Numbered from the stretch's first letter, positions 25,459 to 33,562 are shown. The stretch: 64,000 nt of DNA from Bacillus sp. cl95 (GCF_900115925.1 NZ_FOYF01000008.1:1-64000), one strand, 5' to 3'. A program made the numbers and translations. Notes: a model not told the origin generated them from the sequence alone.

Positions 25459-27441
25459 TTATAGCCCAAGTGCTTCGTTAGCGAGCATTAATCCGGCTGC
25501 CTTATTTTCATTCCAAATGGAGTCGAAATAACTTACTGGAACAGGCTTTCCGTATGTGAAAGGTGAGATTTCAGGTGTGAAGCCTGGCATCTTCATATCT
25601 TGGATGAACCAGTCCGTATATCCGCCACCACTAGGATTCGTAGTAGGCTTAACAAGGCTGTATCCAGTCATATTTTTGTATTTCATGGCAATATTATAAT
25701 CGCGATTATAAGTCCCGCTTCCTTGTTTGAAATACCAGTAAAGGATTTCACCAGAAGAGTGGTATGCAGTAGCGATTTTGAAGTTATGTGCTTTTGTAAA
25801 GTTGTAAACTGCCAATGCTTCAGGTTCGCTTAGAGGTTTTGTACCTTTAAAGTTGGATGGAGCAGGTTTTCCAGTATTCCCTGAGATGGTCGCCCAGTCA
25901 GCAGGGTATTGGCGGTTAAGATCGACACCGCGGATATTTGCTTTCCATTCTGAAAAATCGTGGCTGTTTTTATTCAACATCAATAGATACGATGGATTCT
26001 GCGCGCTATAAGCACCTTTTTGTACAAGCGTCACTCCATCAGGATTGACCATTGGCACAAACCACATGGAAGTTTTATTTAATAAGTTTTTTACACTGTA
26101 GCCTGAAAGAGTTGTCCCATTTGTATAGGAATGGATGTATTGATCGGCCATTTCCATTAATAGATTCGTAGTCATATGCTCGCGGGCATGGTGAGAACCA
26201 TTCAAGAAAATCTCTTTTTCACCTTTCCCCAATTTAAAAGCATAAATATTTCTTCCATCTACAGATTTCCCGATAATTTGAACCTTCACTAAGTCAGGAT
26301 AATACTTTTGGAACAATCCGATATCTGAAACCATTTCCTCATATGTGTATACTTTACGAGGATTTACGATGTCAGGAATCCAAACACCGCTTCTTCCTAG
26401 GTAAAATCCATCTACATAAGTGTCCTGTGCAAGAACCCCATTTTTATATGAATAGTACCATTTCGAATCAACTTGATACCATCCAGTTGCCATCACGCCA
26501 GATGACTGAAGGTAGTACCATTTGTTATCTTCCCAATGCCAGCCGATCTTCATCGTGCCATCCTTGTTTAGGAAATACCACTTATTATTCCATTTCAACC
26601 AGCCAGTATCCATGGCGCCATCAGCTGCTGGATCTAGGAAATACCATTTACCTTGATCTTTTACCCAACCGGTCTGTAAAGCACCAGTATCGGCTAAATA
26701 ATACCACTTATACTTGCTGTAAACCCAGCCTGTTCTCATTGAACCGTCATTATTGAGATAGTACCATTTCGTTCCGTCCTGCAACCATCCCGTTTTTCTT
26801 ACACCGGTTTTAGCGTCGAAATAGTACCACTTACCTTCAATATTGGCCCATTTTGTTTGCATGATCCCTGTTTCAGGTAAAAGGTAATACCATTTCGTAC
26901 CTTCTTGTAGCCATCCGGCGTGTCTTTCACCTGTTTGGGGATTGAAGTAATACCACTTGCTGTCGAACTGAGTCCAACCATTTTGGAGGCGAACACCAGT
27001 CGTTTCATTTAAGTAATACCATTTCCCCTCGATTTGAACGTGTCCGAATTGCTTTTTACCTGTTTCAATATCAAGGTAGTACCACTTGTTTTCAACGTTT
27101 AGCCAACCCGTTACCATTGCTCCAGTTTCAGGGTCAAGATAATAGGAAGAGCCTTCATCTTCTAACCAACCGTTTTGTCGAGCTCCAGTTTCCTCATCGA
27201 AAAAATACCATTTTGACTCAATCTCTTGCCATCCTTTGGCTTTTTCATTATTGATGTAGTAATACCAAAATTCGCCTTCTTTTACCCAGCCCTCATTTGT
27301 CGACTGAGTTACTTGTTGTTGTGGCTGCGAGGTCACATTACCCTGATTCGTCTCTGCAGTAGAGGAAGTGCCTTCCGCAAACGCATTCAAAGGATACAAC
27401 AACGAATTACACAATAGTACCGATACTGCTAGTTTCTTCAT
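25459..27441 (-). CDS. Secreted M14 zinc carboxypeptidase with 14 wall-binding repeats
   Basis: A 660-residue exported enzyme. A signal peptide (KKLAVSVLLCNSLLYPLNAFA) precedes a linker and about 14 repeats of roughly 20 residues with the choline-binding/cell-wall-binding pattern KWYYL(x)n TG(x)n TGW (residues ~50-345). The C-terminal M14 domain (about 360-655) has zinc ligands HHAREH and AYHSSGE and catalytic Glu in FTPEISPF. Such enzymes release C-terminal amino acids from peptides or wall stem peptides; the substrate here is unknown. The repeats should hold it to teichoic acid or glycan. AGGGAG precedes ATG 27441. The repeats are well conserved, suggesting recent tandem growth. Confidence 0.92.
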   Translation of the reverse strand: MKKLAVSVLLCNSLLYPLNAFAEGTSSTAETNQGNVTSQPQQQVTQSTNEGWVKEGEFWYYYINNEKAKGWQEIESKWYFFDEETGARQNGWLEDEGSSYYLDPETGAMVTGWLNVENKWYYLDIETGKKQFGHVQIEGKWYYLNETTGVRLQNGWTQFDSKWYYFNPQTGERHAGWLQEGTKWYYLLPETGIMQTKWANIEGKWYYFDAKTGVRKTGWLQDGTKWYYLNNDGSMRTGWVYSKYKWYYLADTGALQTGWVKDQGKWYFLDPAADGAMDTGWLKWNNKWYFLNKDGTMKIGWHWEDNKWYYLQSSGVMATGWYQVDSKWYYSYKNGVLAQDTYVDGFYLGRSGVWIPDIVNPRKVYTYEEMVSDIGLFQKYYPDLVKVQIIGKSVDGRNIYAFKLGKGEKEIFLNGSHHAREHMTTNLLMEMADQYIHSYTNGTTLSGYSVKNLLNKTSMWFVPMVNPDGVTLVQKGAYSAQNPSYLLMLNKNSHDFSEWKANIRGVDLNRQYPADWATISGNTGKPAPSNFKGTKPLSEPEALAVYNFTKAHNFKIATAYHSSGEILYWYFKQGSGTYNRDYNIAMKYKNMTGYSLVKPTTNPSGGGYTDWFIQDMKMPGFTPEISPFTYGKPVPVSYFDSIWNENKAAGLMLANEALGL

Positions 27442-27482
27442 TAATTGATGTCTCCCTATGATTAGTTTTTTTGCCGCTTACA

Positions 27483-27488
27483 ATTATA
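27483..27488 (-). promoter_or_regulatory. Possible extended -10 for the carboxypeptidase gene
   Basis: On the minus strand TTGCTATAAT gives a TG-N-TATAAT extended -10, about 40 bp before the start. Confidence 0.4.
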
Positions 27489-27696
27489 GCAACCTATCAA
27501 TTTAGTTTGCTACTAAAAACGACAAAATGAGCCAAATGTTACACTTTCAAAAGTTTTATTAGGGAGATGGGCTTTATTCAAACTTGTCACTTTTGAGATA
27601 GGCAAAACGGATTAGGAAAATATTTTTGTAAGCATAAAGAATTCTATTTCCTTTTTGTGATTTCAGGAGTATCATATGCAATAGTTTCGTATTTCT

Positions 27697-27838
27697 AAAT
27701 CGCTGAAACCATTCGGTACGGGGGAACCATTTGGATGAAATTAATCCGTGGGGTGAATCCTTAAATAGGTAGGGCTACTCAAGGGCCCAAATCCGACAGC
27801 TAACCTCGTAAGCGTCATATTGAGAAGGAAGGTGGAAC
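27697..27838 (+). ncRNA. ydaO/yuaA c-di-AMP riboswitch
   Basis: The leader contains the conserved blocks of the ydaO class in order: CGGTACGGGGGAACCA (27714-27729), GGGGTGAATCC (27750-27760), TAGGGCTACT (27770-27779), and CCGACAGCTAACCTCGTAAG (27793-27812). Known ydaO riboswitches bind two c-di-AMP and switch expression off, and they control kimA in B. subtilis. It lies about 130 bp before the second kimA and is followed by a terminator, so it acts by premature termination. Confidence 0.95.
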
Positions 27839-27856
27839 TTGTTAGACAAAATTTCT

Positions 27857-27899
27857 ATGTCGGCAGGTCTATTTACTAAGGACTTGCGGGCATTTTTTT
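27857..27899 (+). terminator. Expression-platform terminator of the c-di-AMP riboswitch
   Basis: ATGTCGGCAGGTC pairs with GACTTGCGGGCAT (one mismatch, two G-U), followed by seven T. It ends 70 bp before the kimA start. Confidence 0.9.
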
Positions 27900-27968
27900 G
27901 TTTATTAAAGGAAATATCAAAGGAAAATAGACTCATACTTTTAAGATTACTAGGAAGGTGCAACATCA

Positions 27969-29795
27969 GTGCTAAATTCATTCAAAAGATTTTTAATAGG
28001 AAGACCGTTAAAATCAAATGCATTAGGAGAACAGAAACTTAATAAAAAGAAAGCATTGGCCATTCTGTCTTCCGATGCATTATCATCCGTGGCATATGGC
28101 CCCGAACAAATATTAATCGTTTTACTTACGATAAGCGCAGCTGCGTTTTGGTATAGCATTCCGATTGCAGTGGGAGTATTGGTTCTGTTACTGGCTCTTA
28201 TTCTATCTTATAGACAAATCATTTTTGCTTACCCTCATGGTGGGGGAGCCTATGTCGTATCAAAAGAAAATCTTGGTGTTAATCCTGGATTAATTGCCGG
28301 TGGATCTCTTTTGGTTGACTATATTTTAACTGTTGCAGTAAGTGTTTCTGCTGGAACCGATGCGATTACCTCTGCTTTCCCAGAATTGCATACACATAAT
28401 GTAGGGATTTCGATTATCTTTGTAATACTGATCACAATATTGAATTTGAGGGGCGTCACAGAGTCTGCTTCTTTCCTTGCATATCCTGTATACTTGTTTG
28501 TTTTGGCCTTATTCATCTTGATTGGTGTGGGGATTTACAAAGTACTAACAGGCGACGTTTCAGCGGAGTTGCACACACCGATCGGTACTCCTGTGGCGGG
28601 AGTCAGCTTGTTTTTACTTTTAAGAGCTTTTGCATCTGGAAGTTCTGCCTTAACAGGGGTTGAAGCCATTTCAAATGCCATCCCGAACTTCAAGGATCCC
28701 GCACCAAAGAATGCGGCTAAAACATTAGTGGCAATGGGTTCCTTGCTGGCAGTCTTGTTTTCAGGAATCGTTTTTCTTGCTTACTATTATGGAATTACAC
28801 CAATCGCCGAGGAGACGGTCGTTTCCCAGATTGCCGAAGAGACGTTTGGCCGGAATTTCATGTACTTCTTTATTCAAGGTACAACCGCTTTGATTCTCAT
28901 TTTAGCTGCTAATACGGGATATACGGCTTTTCCATTGCTGGCAGTGAATCTGGCAAAAGATAAGTTTATTCCTAGAATGTTTACGCTAAGAGGGGATCGC
29001 TTAGGTTATTCAAATGGGATCATTATTCTTGGAATTTCATCTATTCTCCTCATTGTTGCTTTTGGAGGTCATACTGAACACTTGATTCCTTTATATGCTG
29101 TAGGGGTATTCATTCCCTTTACAATGTCTCAGTCCGGCATGATGCTCAAATGGCTTCGCGAAAAGCCAGAGGGTTGGGTACCGAAATTCATTATCAATAC
29201 AACCGGAGCTTTGATTAGCCTAGTTGTAACTTTGATGTTCTTTTTTACTAAATTCCAGCAGGTTTGGTCTGTGTTAGTGTTCCTGCCAATCATCATCTTT
29301 ATTTTTCACAGAATTAAAAAGCATTATGATGCGGTAGGGGACCAACTAAGAGTAGCGACATGTGAACCTCCAGTTCCGATTGAAGGAAATGTGTTCATCG
29401 TTCCTGTTGCGGGAATCACACATGTCGTTGAGAATTCAATCAACTATGCAAAGTCTTTAGGAGCCGAGCAAATTATTGCTGTTTATGTGGCTTTTGATAG
29501 AGAAGAGGAAAAAAAGTTCGAGGAGAAATGGGAGAAGTGGCAGCCGGATGTAAGGCTCGTTACGCTTCACTCTCATTACAGAAGTATCATTCAACCGCTT
29601 ACCAAGTTTGTCGATATCGTCCAACATAAAGCAAGTGAAACCAATTATCGGGTGACGGTTGTGATTCCACAATTTATTCCTAAAGAAGGTTGGCACAATA
29701 TCCTTCATAATCAATCCAGTTTCTTAATCAGGGCGTTTCTGCTTTATCGCCGTGATGTCATTGTGACCACGGTCCCATATCACTTGAAAAAATAA
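27969..29795 (+). CDS. kimA: KimA-type high-affinity K+ transporter, paralogue 2 (riboswitch-controlled)
   Basis: 608 residues, collinear with the copy at 21377. It is a K+/H+ symporter of the APC superfamily with 12 helices and a C-terminal cytoplasmic c-di-AMP-responsive domain. The start is GTG 27969 behind GGAAGG. The membrane core is nearly the same as in paralogue 1 (for example GGSLLVDYILTVAVSVSAGT in both). Differences cluster at the N-terminus, in the loop after SAFP and in the cytoplasmic domain. Transcription depends on the upstream riboswitch, so uptake stops when c-di-AMP signals enough potassium. A strong terminator follows. Confidence 0.96.
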   Translation: MLNSFKRFLIGRPLKSNALGEQKLNKKKALAILSSDALSSVAYGPEQILIVLLTISAAAFWYSIPIAVGVLVLLLALILSYRQIIFAYPHGGGAYVVSKENLGVNPGLIAGGSLLVDYILTVAVSVSAGTDAITSAFPELHTHNVGISIIFVILITILNLRGVTESASFLAYPVYLFVLALFILIGVGIYKVLTGDVSAELHTPIGTPVAGVSLFLLLRAFASGSSALTGVEAISNAIPNFKDPAPKNAAKTLVAMGSLLAVLFSGIVFLAYYYGITPIAEETVVSQIAEETFGRNFMYFFIQGTTALILILAANTGYTAFPLLAVNLAKDKFIPRMFTLRGDRLGYSNGIIILGISSILLIVAFGGHTEHLIPLYAVGVFIPFTMSQSGMMLKWLREKPEGWVPKFIINTTGALISLVVTLMFFFTKFQQVWSVLVFLPIIIFIFHRIKKHYDAVGDQLRVATCEPPVPIEGNVFIVPVAGITHVVENSINYAKSLGAEQIIAVYVAFDREEEKKFEEKWEKWQPDVRLVTLHSHYRSIIQPLTKFVDIVQHKASETNYRVTVVIPQFIPKEGWHNILHNQSSFLIRAFLLYRRDVIVTTVPYHLKK

Positions 29796-29800
29796 AGTCA

Positions 29801-29829
29801 AAACCACTGCATTTTTTGCGGTGGTTTTT
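29801..29829 (+). terminator. Terminator of the second kimA
   Basis: AAACCACTGC pairs with GCGGTGGTTT (one G-U), then TT. Confidence 0.9.
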
Positions 29830-29930
29830 CATTTCTAGTGTTCTTAATAATCGACACTCCCACAGCTTATGAGATAAAATGGGACTAATAAAACACTGGA
29901 ATTATAGTTGGTTGGTAGGGAGAGATCTAT

Positions 29931-30767
29931 ATGCATAGAAATAAGGAGTTGTACGATTTCCTTTTAGATAAAACCTGGGGTTTAACCGAAGCTTGGTACG
30001 AAAATCTAGATAAGAGTGATTCTGCTGGTGTATATGCTTCACAAGATCCGAAAGTAATTAACACTGTGAAGCAACAAAATTATGCCTTTCACAAAAAATT
30101 CTGCGAAGTTTTTAATATGGAAGAAGCTGTTTTCTTTAAAGATTTCGAAGAGTGGATTTTGGATGTTGCGCGCGATGAAGGGCATGTTAACACGCCCATT
30201 CATCTCATACTTCGTGAATTCTTTCGAACACAAGATCAGTATATTGAATTGATTAATCAATTTCAGGAATTGCATGACGGAGAATATCCGAAAAGTGAGG
30301 TTAATTCTTGGTATCAGATTGTCATCAAGACATTTGGAAAGATTATGTTATGGTTTACACAGGAATATAATGATCACTCTCAAAGAAGATTGAAGGCTCA
30401 ACAGGAGTTGATTTTGGAGTTAAGTTCTCCAGTCATTTCTTTAAGCAAAGATATCGCATTGTTGCCGCTCGTTGGCGACATTGATACTACCCGTGCAAAG
30501 ATTATTCTTGAAAATACATTAGAACAATGTGCAAAACTAGGAGTCAACCAACTATGTGTGGATTTATCCGGTGTTGTAATAATTGACACGATGGTGGCTC
30601 ATAAGCTTTTTCAACTTTTCGACGCGTTGAATTTAATTGGAGTGAAAACAACTCTTTCCGGTTTAAGACCTGAAATTGCTCAGACGGCTGTTCAGTTAGG
30701 TCTCAAATTTGAGAAAGTTAGCATTCAATCGACACTTTCGAAGGCTATCCAATCAACTAGAATGTAA
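29931..30767 (+). CDS. RsbR-family stressosome protein (N-terminal sensor + STAS)
   Basis: A 278-residue RsbR paralogue, size and layout as RsbRA-RD of B. subtilis (closest to RsbRD by length, not proven). The non-heme globin-like N-domain spans residues ~1-150 and the STAS domain ~165-275. Both Thr phosphorylated by RsbT in RsbRA are in the right places: Thr186 in GDIDTTRA and Thr220 in IIDTMVAHKL. The protein should join a stressosome with RsbS and RsbT and tune SigB. The strong site GGTAGGGAGAG precedes ATG 29931. It is monocistronic with its own terminator, and lies next to an operon ending in another STAS protein. Confidence 0.93.
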   Translation: MHRNKELYDFLLDKTWGLTEAWYENLDKSDSAGVYASQDPKVINTVKQQNYAFHKKFCEVFNMEEAVFFKDFEEWILDVARDEGHVNTPIHLILREFFRTQDQYIELINQFQELHDGEYPKSEVNSWYQIVIKTFGKIMLWFTQEYNDHSQRRLKAQQELILELSSPVISLSKDIALLPLVGDIDTTRAKIILENTLEQCAKLGVNQLCVDLSGVVIIDTMVAHKLFQLFDALNLIGVKTTLSGLRPEIAQTAVQLGLKFEKVSIQSTLSKAIQSTRM

Positions 30768-30781
30768 TGATATGAAATATA

Positions 30782-30831
30782 CCCAAGTAATGCAGGGTGG
30801 GAATACCTGTGTCACTTGGGAGTTTTTTTTT
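30782..30831 (+). terminator. Terminator of the rsbR paralogue
   Basis: CCCAAGT pairs with ACTTGGG, with an inner CAGG/CCTG pairing, then eight or more T. Confidence 0.88.
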
Positions 30832-30835
30832 CTTA

Positions 30836-30880
30836 GGCTCTGTTAAACTTGCCTGTTGATTTCCGCTCCAATCAACAAAA
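30836..30880. mobile_element. Truncated MITE-like element, GGCTCTGTTAAA end
   Basis: The left end GGCTCTGTTAAAC and subterminal TGTTGATTTCCGCTCC are as in the element at 46889; the rest, including the right end, is missing. Confidence 0.55.
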
Positions 30881-30994
30881 TGCAGATGAGGGATCTGACT
30901 TGAGTCTAAAAAGTATATAAACTGGTATTATGTTATACTTTTATGATAGGTAAGAATCTATCATTTCATTTTAGTTTGTTGAAGGAGGAATTGG

Positions 30995-31300
30995 GTGTAT
31001 ACCGTTTTTTCAACATTTGACGTTCCCGATGAGAAATCCGAGGAAGTAATTTCTATATACAAAAATCGTTCTCGATCGGTTGATGAGGCCGATGGATTTG
31101 TTGATTTTCTATTATTGCAAAACGATAAGCGCCCCGGAGAATTGACGGTACAACTCATTTTTGAAACAAAGAATGACTACCTGAATTGGGTAAGAAGTGA
31201 AGATTTTAAACGATTACATGATTTGGAAAAGAAATATCCAGATCAGGAATTGGCTGCTGTCATTCCAAAAGTGACGCAGTATAAGGTGGTGGCCCGATGA
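30995..31300 (+). CDS. ABM-fold heme monooxygenase-like protein (IsdG/HmoA-like)
   Basis: A 101-residue antibiotic-biosynthesis-monooxygenase (ABM) fold protein. In IsdG-type heme-degrading enzymes a Trp and a His ten residues apart line the heme pocket (W67, H77). Here Trp65 (YLNWVRSEDF) and His75 (KRLHDLEK) keep that spacing, but the N-terminal Asn of IsdG is not evident (TVFSTFDV at that strand). So it may bind heme or another ligand without the classical reaction. GTG 30995 follows AAGGAGG. Its stop overlaps the next gene by 4 nt; it opens a four-gene operon with B12 and STAS proteins. Confidence 0.82.
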   Translation: MYTVFSTFDVPDEKSEEVISIYKNRSRSVDEADGFVDFLLLQNDKRPGELTVQLIFETKNDYLNWVRSEDFKRLHDLEKKYPDQELAAVIPKVTQYKVVAR

Positions 31301-31671
31301 ATGCTTTCAACTCCATTGTTGATAAAGTGACTGAAATGATTTATGAGCGGGAGCCGTCCCTATTAGAGCGTTACGGCGAAAGAGGTAAAGAAAAGTGCCG
31401 TGAAGATAATCATCATCACATGAAGCACCTTCAGACTGCTTTTGAATTAGATAATCAAACTTTTTTCACGGATTATGCAATATGGCTTGATGGTATTCTT
31501 ACGAAACATGGAATGACTTCTAAGCTTTTAATAGATAATTTCAATTTTATCCTAGATGTATTAGATGAAAATGAGGATTCCTTAACTCCACAACAAAAGC
31601 AAAGTTATACAACATATTTAACTGCTGCTATCGGTGTTCTGGAAGGCAAGAGTGTGAAGGAGGGGTCATGA
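31297..31671 (+). CDS. Stand-alone RsbR-N-like helical sensor domain
   Basis: A 124-residue all-helical protein with no named family that I can assert. The segment NQTFFTDYAIWLDGILTKHG aligns by eye with AVFFKDFEEWILDVARDEG in the N-domain of the RsbR paralogue at 29931 (shared FF-x-D-aromatic-x-x-W), with HHMKHLQTAFEL just before it. It thus looks like a free-standing RsbR N-terminal (non-heme globin-like) domain. The His cluster DNHHHMKH is notable and could bind metal or a tetrapyrrole. It overlaps neighbours by 4 nt at both ends, so all are translated together. Confidence 0.65.
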   Translation: MNAFNSIVDKVTEMIYEREPSLLERYGERGKEKCREDNHHHMKHLQTAFELDNQTFFTDYAIWLDGILTKHGMTSKLLIDNFNFILDVLDENEDSLTPQQKQSYTTYLTAAIGVLEGKSVKEGS

Positions 31672-32327
31672 TGTATGATTACTCTCAACTCTCCAATTTT
31701 TTGCTAGATGGTGACCATCAAAAAGTTTGGGATTATATCAAGAATCATGGGGATTTATCGCAACTGGAAATCTATCAAAATATGATCACACCTGCCATGC
31801 ATCATATTGGATACCTTTGGGAAAATAATAAAATCACTGTCGCCGATGAGCACCTCGCTACAGCTACATGCGATTTTGTTCTTTCAAGACTCGCTTACGA
31901 GCCATCCGTAAAACCTGCCAAGAGAGATACTCGATTCAAAGCCATGTTTCTTTGTCTTGAAGAAGAGCAACATTATCTAGGTTTAAAGATGGCCAACAGC
32001 CTGTTTAAGGAAAATGATTGGGATACGAAGTATTTTGGCCCTAATCTTCCGCTCGAATATGCTTTAAAGTCAGCGAAGGAATGGAAGCCTCATGTCATAG
32101 GCCTGTCCGTTTCCATTGTCTATCACTTACCGAAATTAAGAAATTATACAAACGAATTTAGTAAGCTTTCCAATCAGCCTGTCGTTCTTCTTGGCGGCCG
32201 CTTAACAGAAAACTATGACCTTCGTCCATACTGTTCTCCACAAACGATCATCATGAAAAATCTACCGGAAATGAAGCAGTGGCTTCATGAATACCCATCT
32301 GAGGAAAAGCTAGATGCAATATTTTGA
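31668..32327 (+). CDS. Stand-alone cobalamin-binding protein with CarH-type photosensor signature
   Basis: A 219-residue protein made only of the four-helix B12-binding cap (residues ~1-80) and the Rossmann-like B12-binding domain (~88-210). The cap has Trp51 and, ten residues on, Glu61-His62: the W-x9-EH motif known in CarH photoreceptors, where these residues cover the adenosyl group. The Rossmann domain has ExHxxG (EQHYLG, His102), the lower-ligand motif. CarH proteins use adenosylcobalamin and light-driven Co-C cleavage. Here the MerR DNA-binding domain of CarH is absent, so output must pass to a partner, most likely the PAS-STAS protein encoded 14 nt back in overlap. AAGGAGGGG precedes the ATG. 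Confidence 0.88.
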   Translation: MMYDYSQLSNFLLDGDHQKVWDYIKNHGDLSQLEIYQNMITPAMHHIGYLWENNKITVADEHLATATCDFVLSRLAYEPSVKPAKRDTRFKAMFLCLEEEQHYLGLKMANSLFKENDWDTKYFGPNLPLEYALKSAKEWKPHVIGLSVSIVYHLPKLRNYTNEFSKLSNQPVVLLGGRLTENYDLRPYCSPQTIIMKNLPEMKQWLHEYPSEEKLDAIF

Positions 32328-33075
32328 ACATCAACTACCACTCCCATATATAAAAATAGATAAACAAGGTAACATCATTAGTTACTCATATCTAGCCCGC
32401 GAAACTTTTGATTTAAGTGACGCGATACTTACAAGCATCGTGGATGAAGAAAGTGTGGACAAGCTAGTTAAACACAGTTTGCTAACATCCACGGTAACTA
32501 AAATGGAATTGAATATGAAAACAAAGCTGAATCCGCTTGCTTTGTTTGAAATCCATATCAATTGGGATATATCAGGATATGGCCATATTCTCTTTATTGC
32601 AAAGGACAGTTCCAATCTGGAGTTAATCCAGAAAGTGATGTTTCTTCAGCAAAGGATTGCGACAACCGATTTTGAGTTGTTTGAGAAGAAGGAAGAAATT
32701 GAACACATCCTCATTCGATTAAACGAACTATCAGGTCCGTTCATCCCGCTTTCCGATTCGATGTGTTTTATTCCTATTTTCGGTGATATTACCGAAGAAA
32801 AGATCCATGTCATTTCGGATAATTGTCTTCAGTCCGTTTTTGCCGGTGAGTATGAAGAAATCTTTTTTGATTTCACGGCGGTTGGAGAGGTTCACACATC
32901 CGGTATCGAGAAATTAACGAGGCTTTTAAAGACGTTATTTTTCATGACGGGCGGAGTTATCAAGGTTATTGGCTTGAAACCGAATCTTGTTAAAATCCTT
33001 CACCATTATAAAATAGATGAGTTTGTGGATTTTGACCATTCGTTAAGCGAAGTTTTAAAAGAGCACTATAAATGA
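32314..33075 (+). CDS. PAS-STAS signalling protein
   Basis: 253 residues. The N-terminal PAS-like domain (about 1-100: YIKIDKQGNIISYSYLARE, IHINWDISGYGHILFIA) is followed by a linker helix (~105-140) and a STAS domain (~141-250) of RsbR/RsbS type (FIPIFGDITEEK, FFDFTAVGEVHTSGIEKL). Thr195 in VHTSGIEKL aligns with the second phosphorylatable Thr of RsbR (IDTMVAHKL). It overlaps the B12 protein gene by 14 nt, the tightest coupling in the operon. Role inferred: phosphorylation-controlled relay that reads the B12 protein and the sensor domain. Terminator follows. Confidence 0.85.
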   Translation: MQYFEHQLPLPYIKIDKQGNIISYSYLARETFDLSDAILTSIVDEESVDKLVKHSLLTSTVTKMELNMKTKLNPLALFEIHINWDISGYGHILFIAKDSSNLELIQKVMFLQQRIATTDFELFEKKEEIEHILIRLNELSGPFIPLSDSMCFIPIFGDITEEKIHVISDNCLQSVFAGEYEEIFFDFTAVGEVHTSGIEKLTRLLKTLFFMTGGVIKVIGLKPNLVKILHHYKIDEFVDFDHSLSEVLKEHYK

Positions 33076-33087
33076 GACGATTAAAAG

Positions 33088-33116
33088 CAAGAGCCTGTGA
33101 GGGTTCTTGTTTTTTT
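33088..33116 (+). terminator. Terminator of the B12-STAS operon
   Basis: CAAGAGCC pairs with GGTTCTTG, then seven T. Confidence 0.88.
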
Positions 33117-33310
33117 GTGCTTCAAATAAAGTAGCATGGTGCATGTTTTGGGATCGATTATCCAAAAATATAGGGAAAATGTGACCTTTTTTTATTCCTT
33201 ACTCGTTATATAAAGATTGGCAGAAAATTAAGGCTTAAATTTGCTCTCTTTGGATTAAAAAAGCTGATCATTTAAGATTCGGAGGAACTTAGGAAGGAAG
33301 TTTCGGATTT

Positions 33311-33423
33311 TTTAAGCTTGTTTTTTGAGGCTTATCGCCAATTTCAAAAATGTAATCGCCTGTTTTCTGAGCCTAATCTCTGTTTTCAAATATCTAATCG
33401 CTAAGTTCATAAAATGGCATCCA
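33311..33423. repeat. 21-bp periodic array, word TAATCGCC
   Basis: TTATCGCC, TAATCGCC, TAATCTCT and TAATCGCT start at 33332, 33353, 33374 and 33395, exactly 21 bp apart; degenerate units flank at 33311 and 33416. TTTTC words repeat in register between them. Confidence 0.65.
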
Positions 33424-33510
33424 AAAGTATTGAAAACTAGGTAACTCTCATTCAAATCCGAAAAGTGAAACATCATGAGTTAAAATTCGGAAAATTTTTT
33501 ATGCTATTCG

Positions 33511-33540
33511 TTGACATTCAAACGAACTTTTGAATATGAT
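33511..33540 (+). promoter_or_regulatory. SigA-type promoter of the cadmium-resistance operon
   Basis: TTGACA (33511-33516), 18 nt, TATGAT (33535-33540), overlapped by the CadC-type operator. Confidence 0.8.
33516..33535. promoter_or_regulatory. CadC-type operator 1
   Basis: ATTCAAACGAACTTTTGAAT, an imperfect inverted repeat between -35 and -10. Ends ATTCAAA and TTTGAAT match the known cad operator pattern. Confidence 0.8.
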
Positions 33541-33542
33541 AT

Positions 33543-33562
33543 ATTCAAACGAATATTTGAAT
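33543..33562. promoter_or_regulatory. CadC-type operator 2
   Basis: ATTCAAACGAATATTTGAAT, a near-perfect inverted repeat 27 bp after operator 1 and 16 bp before the cadC start. Two phased sites suggest cooperative repression. Confidence 0.8.
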
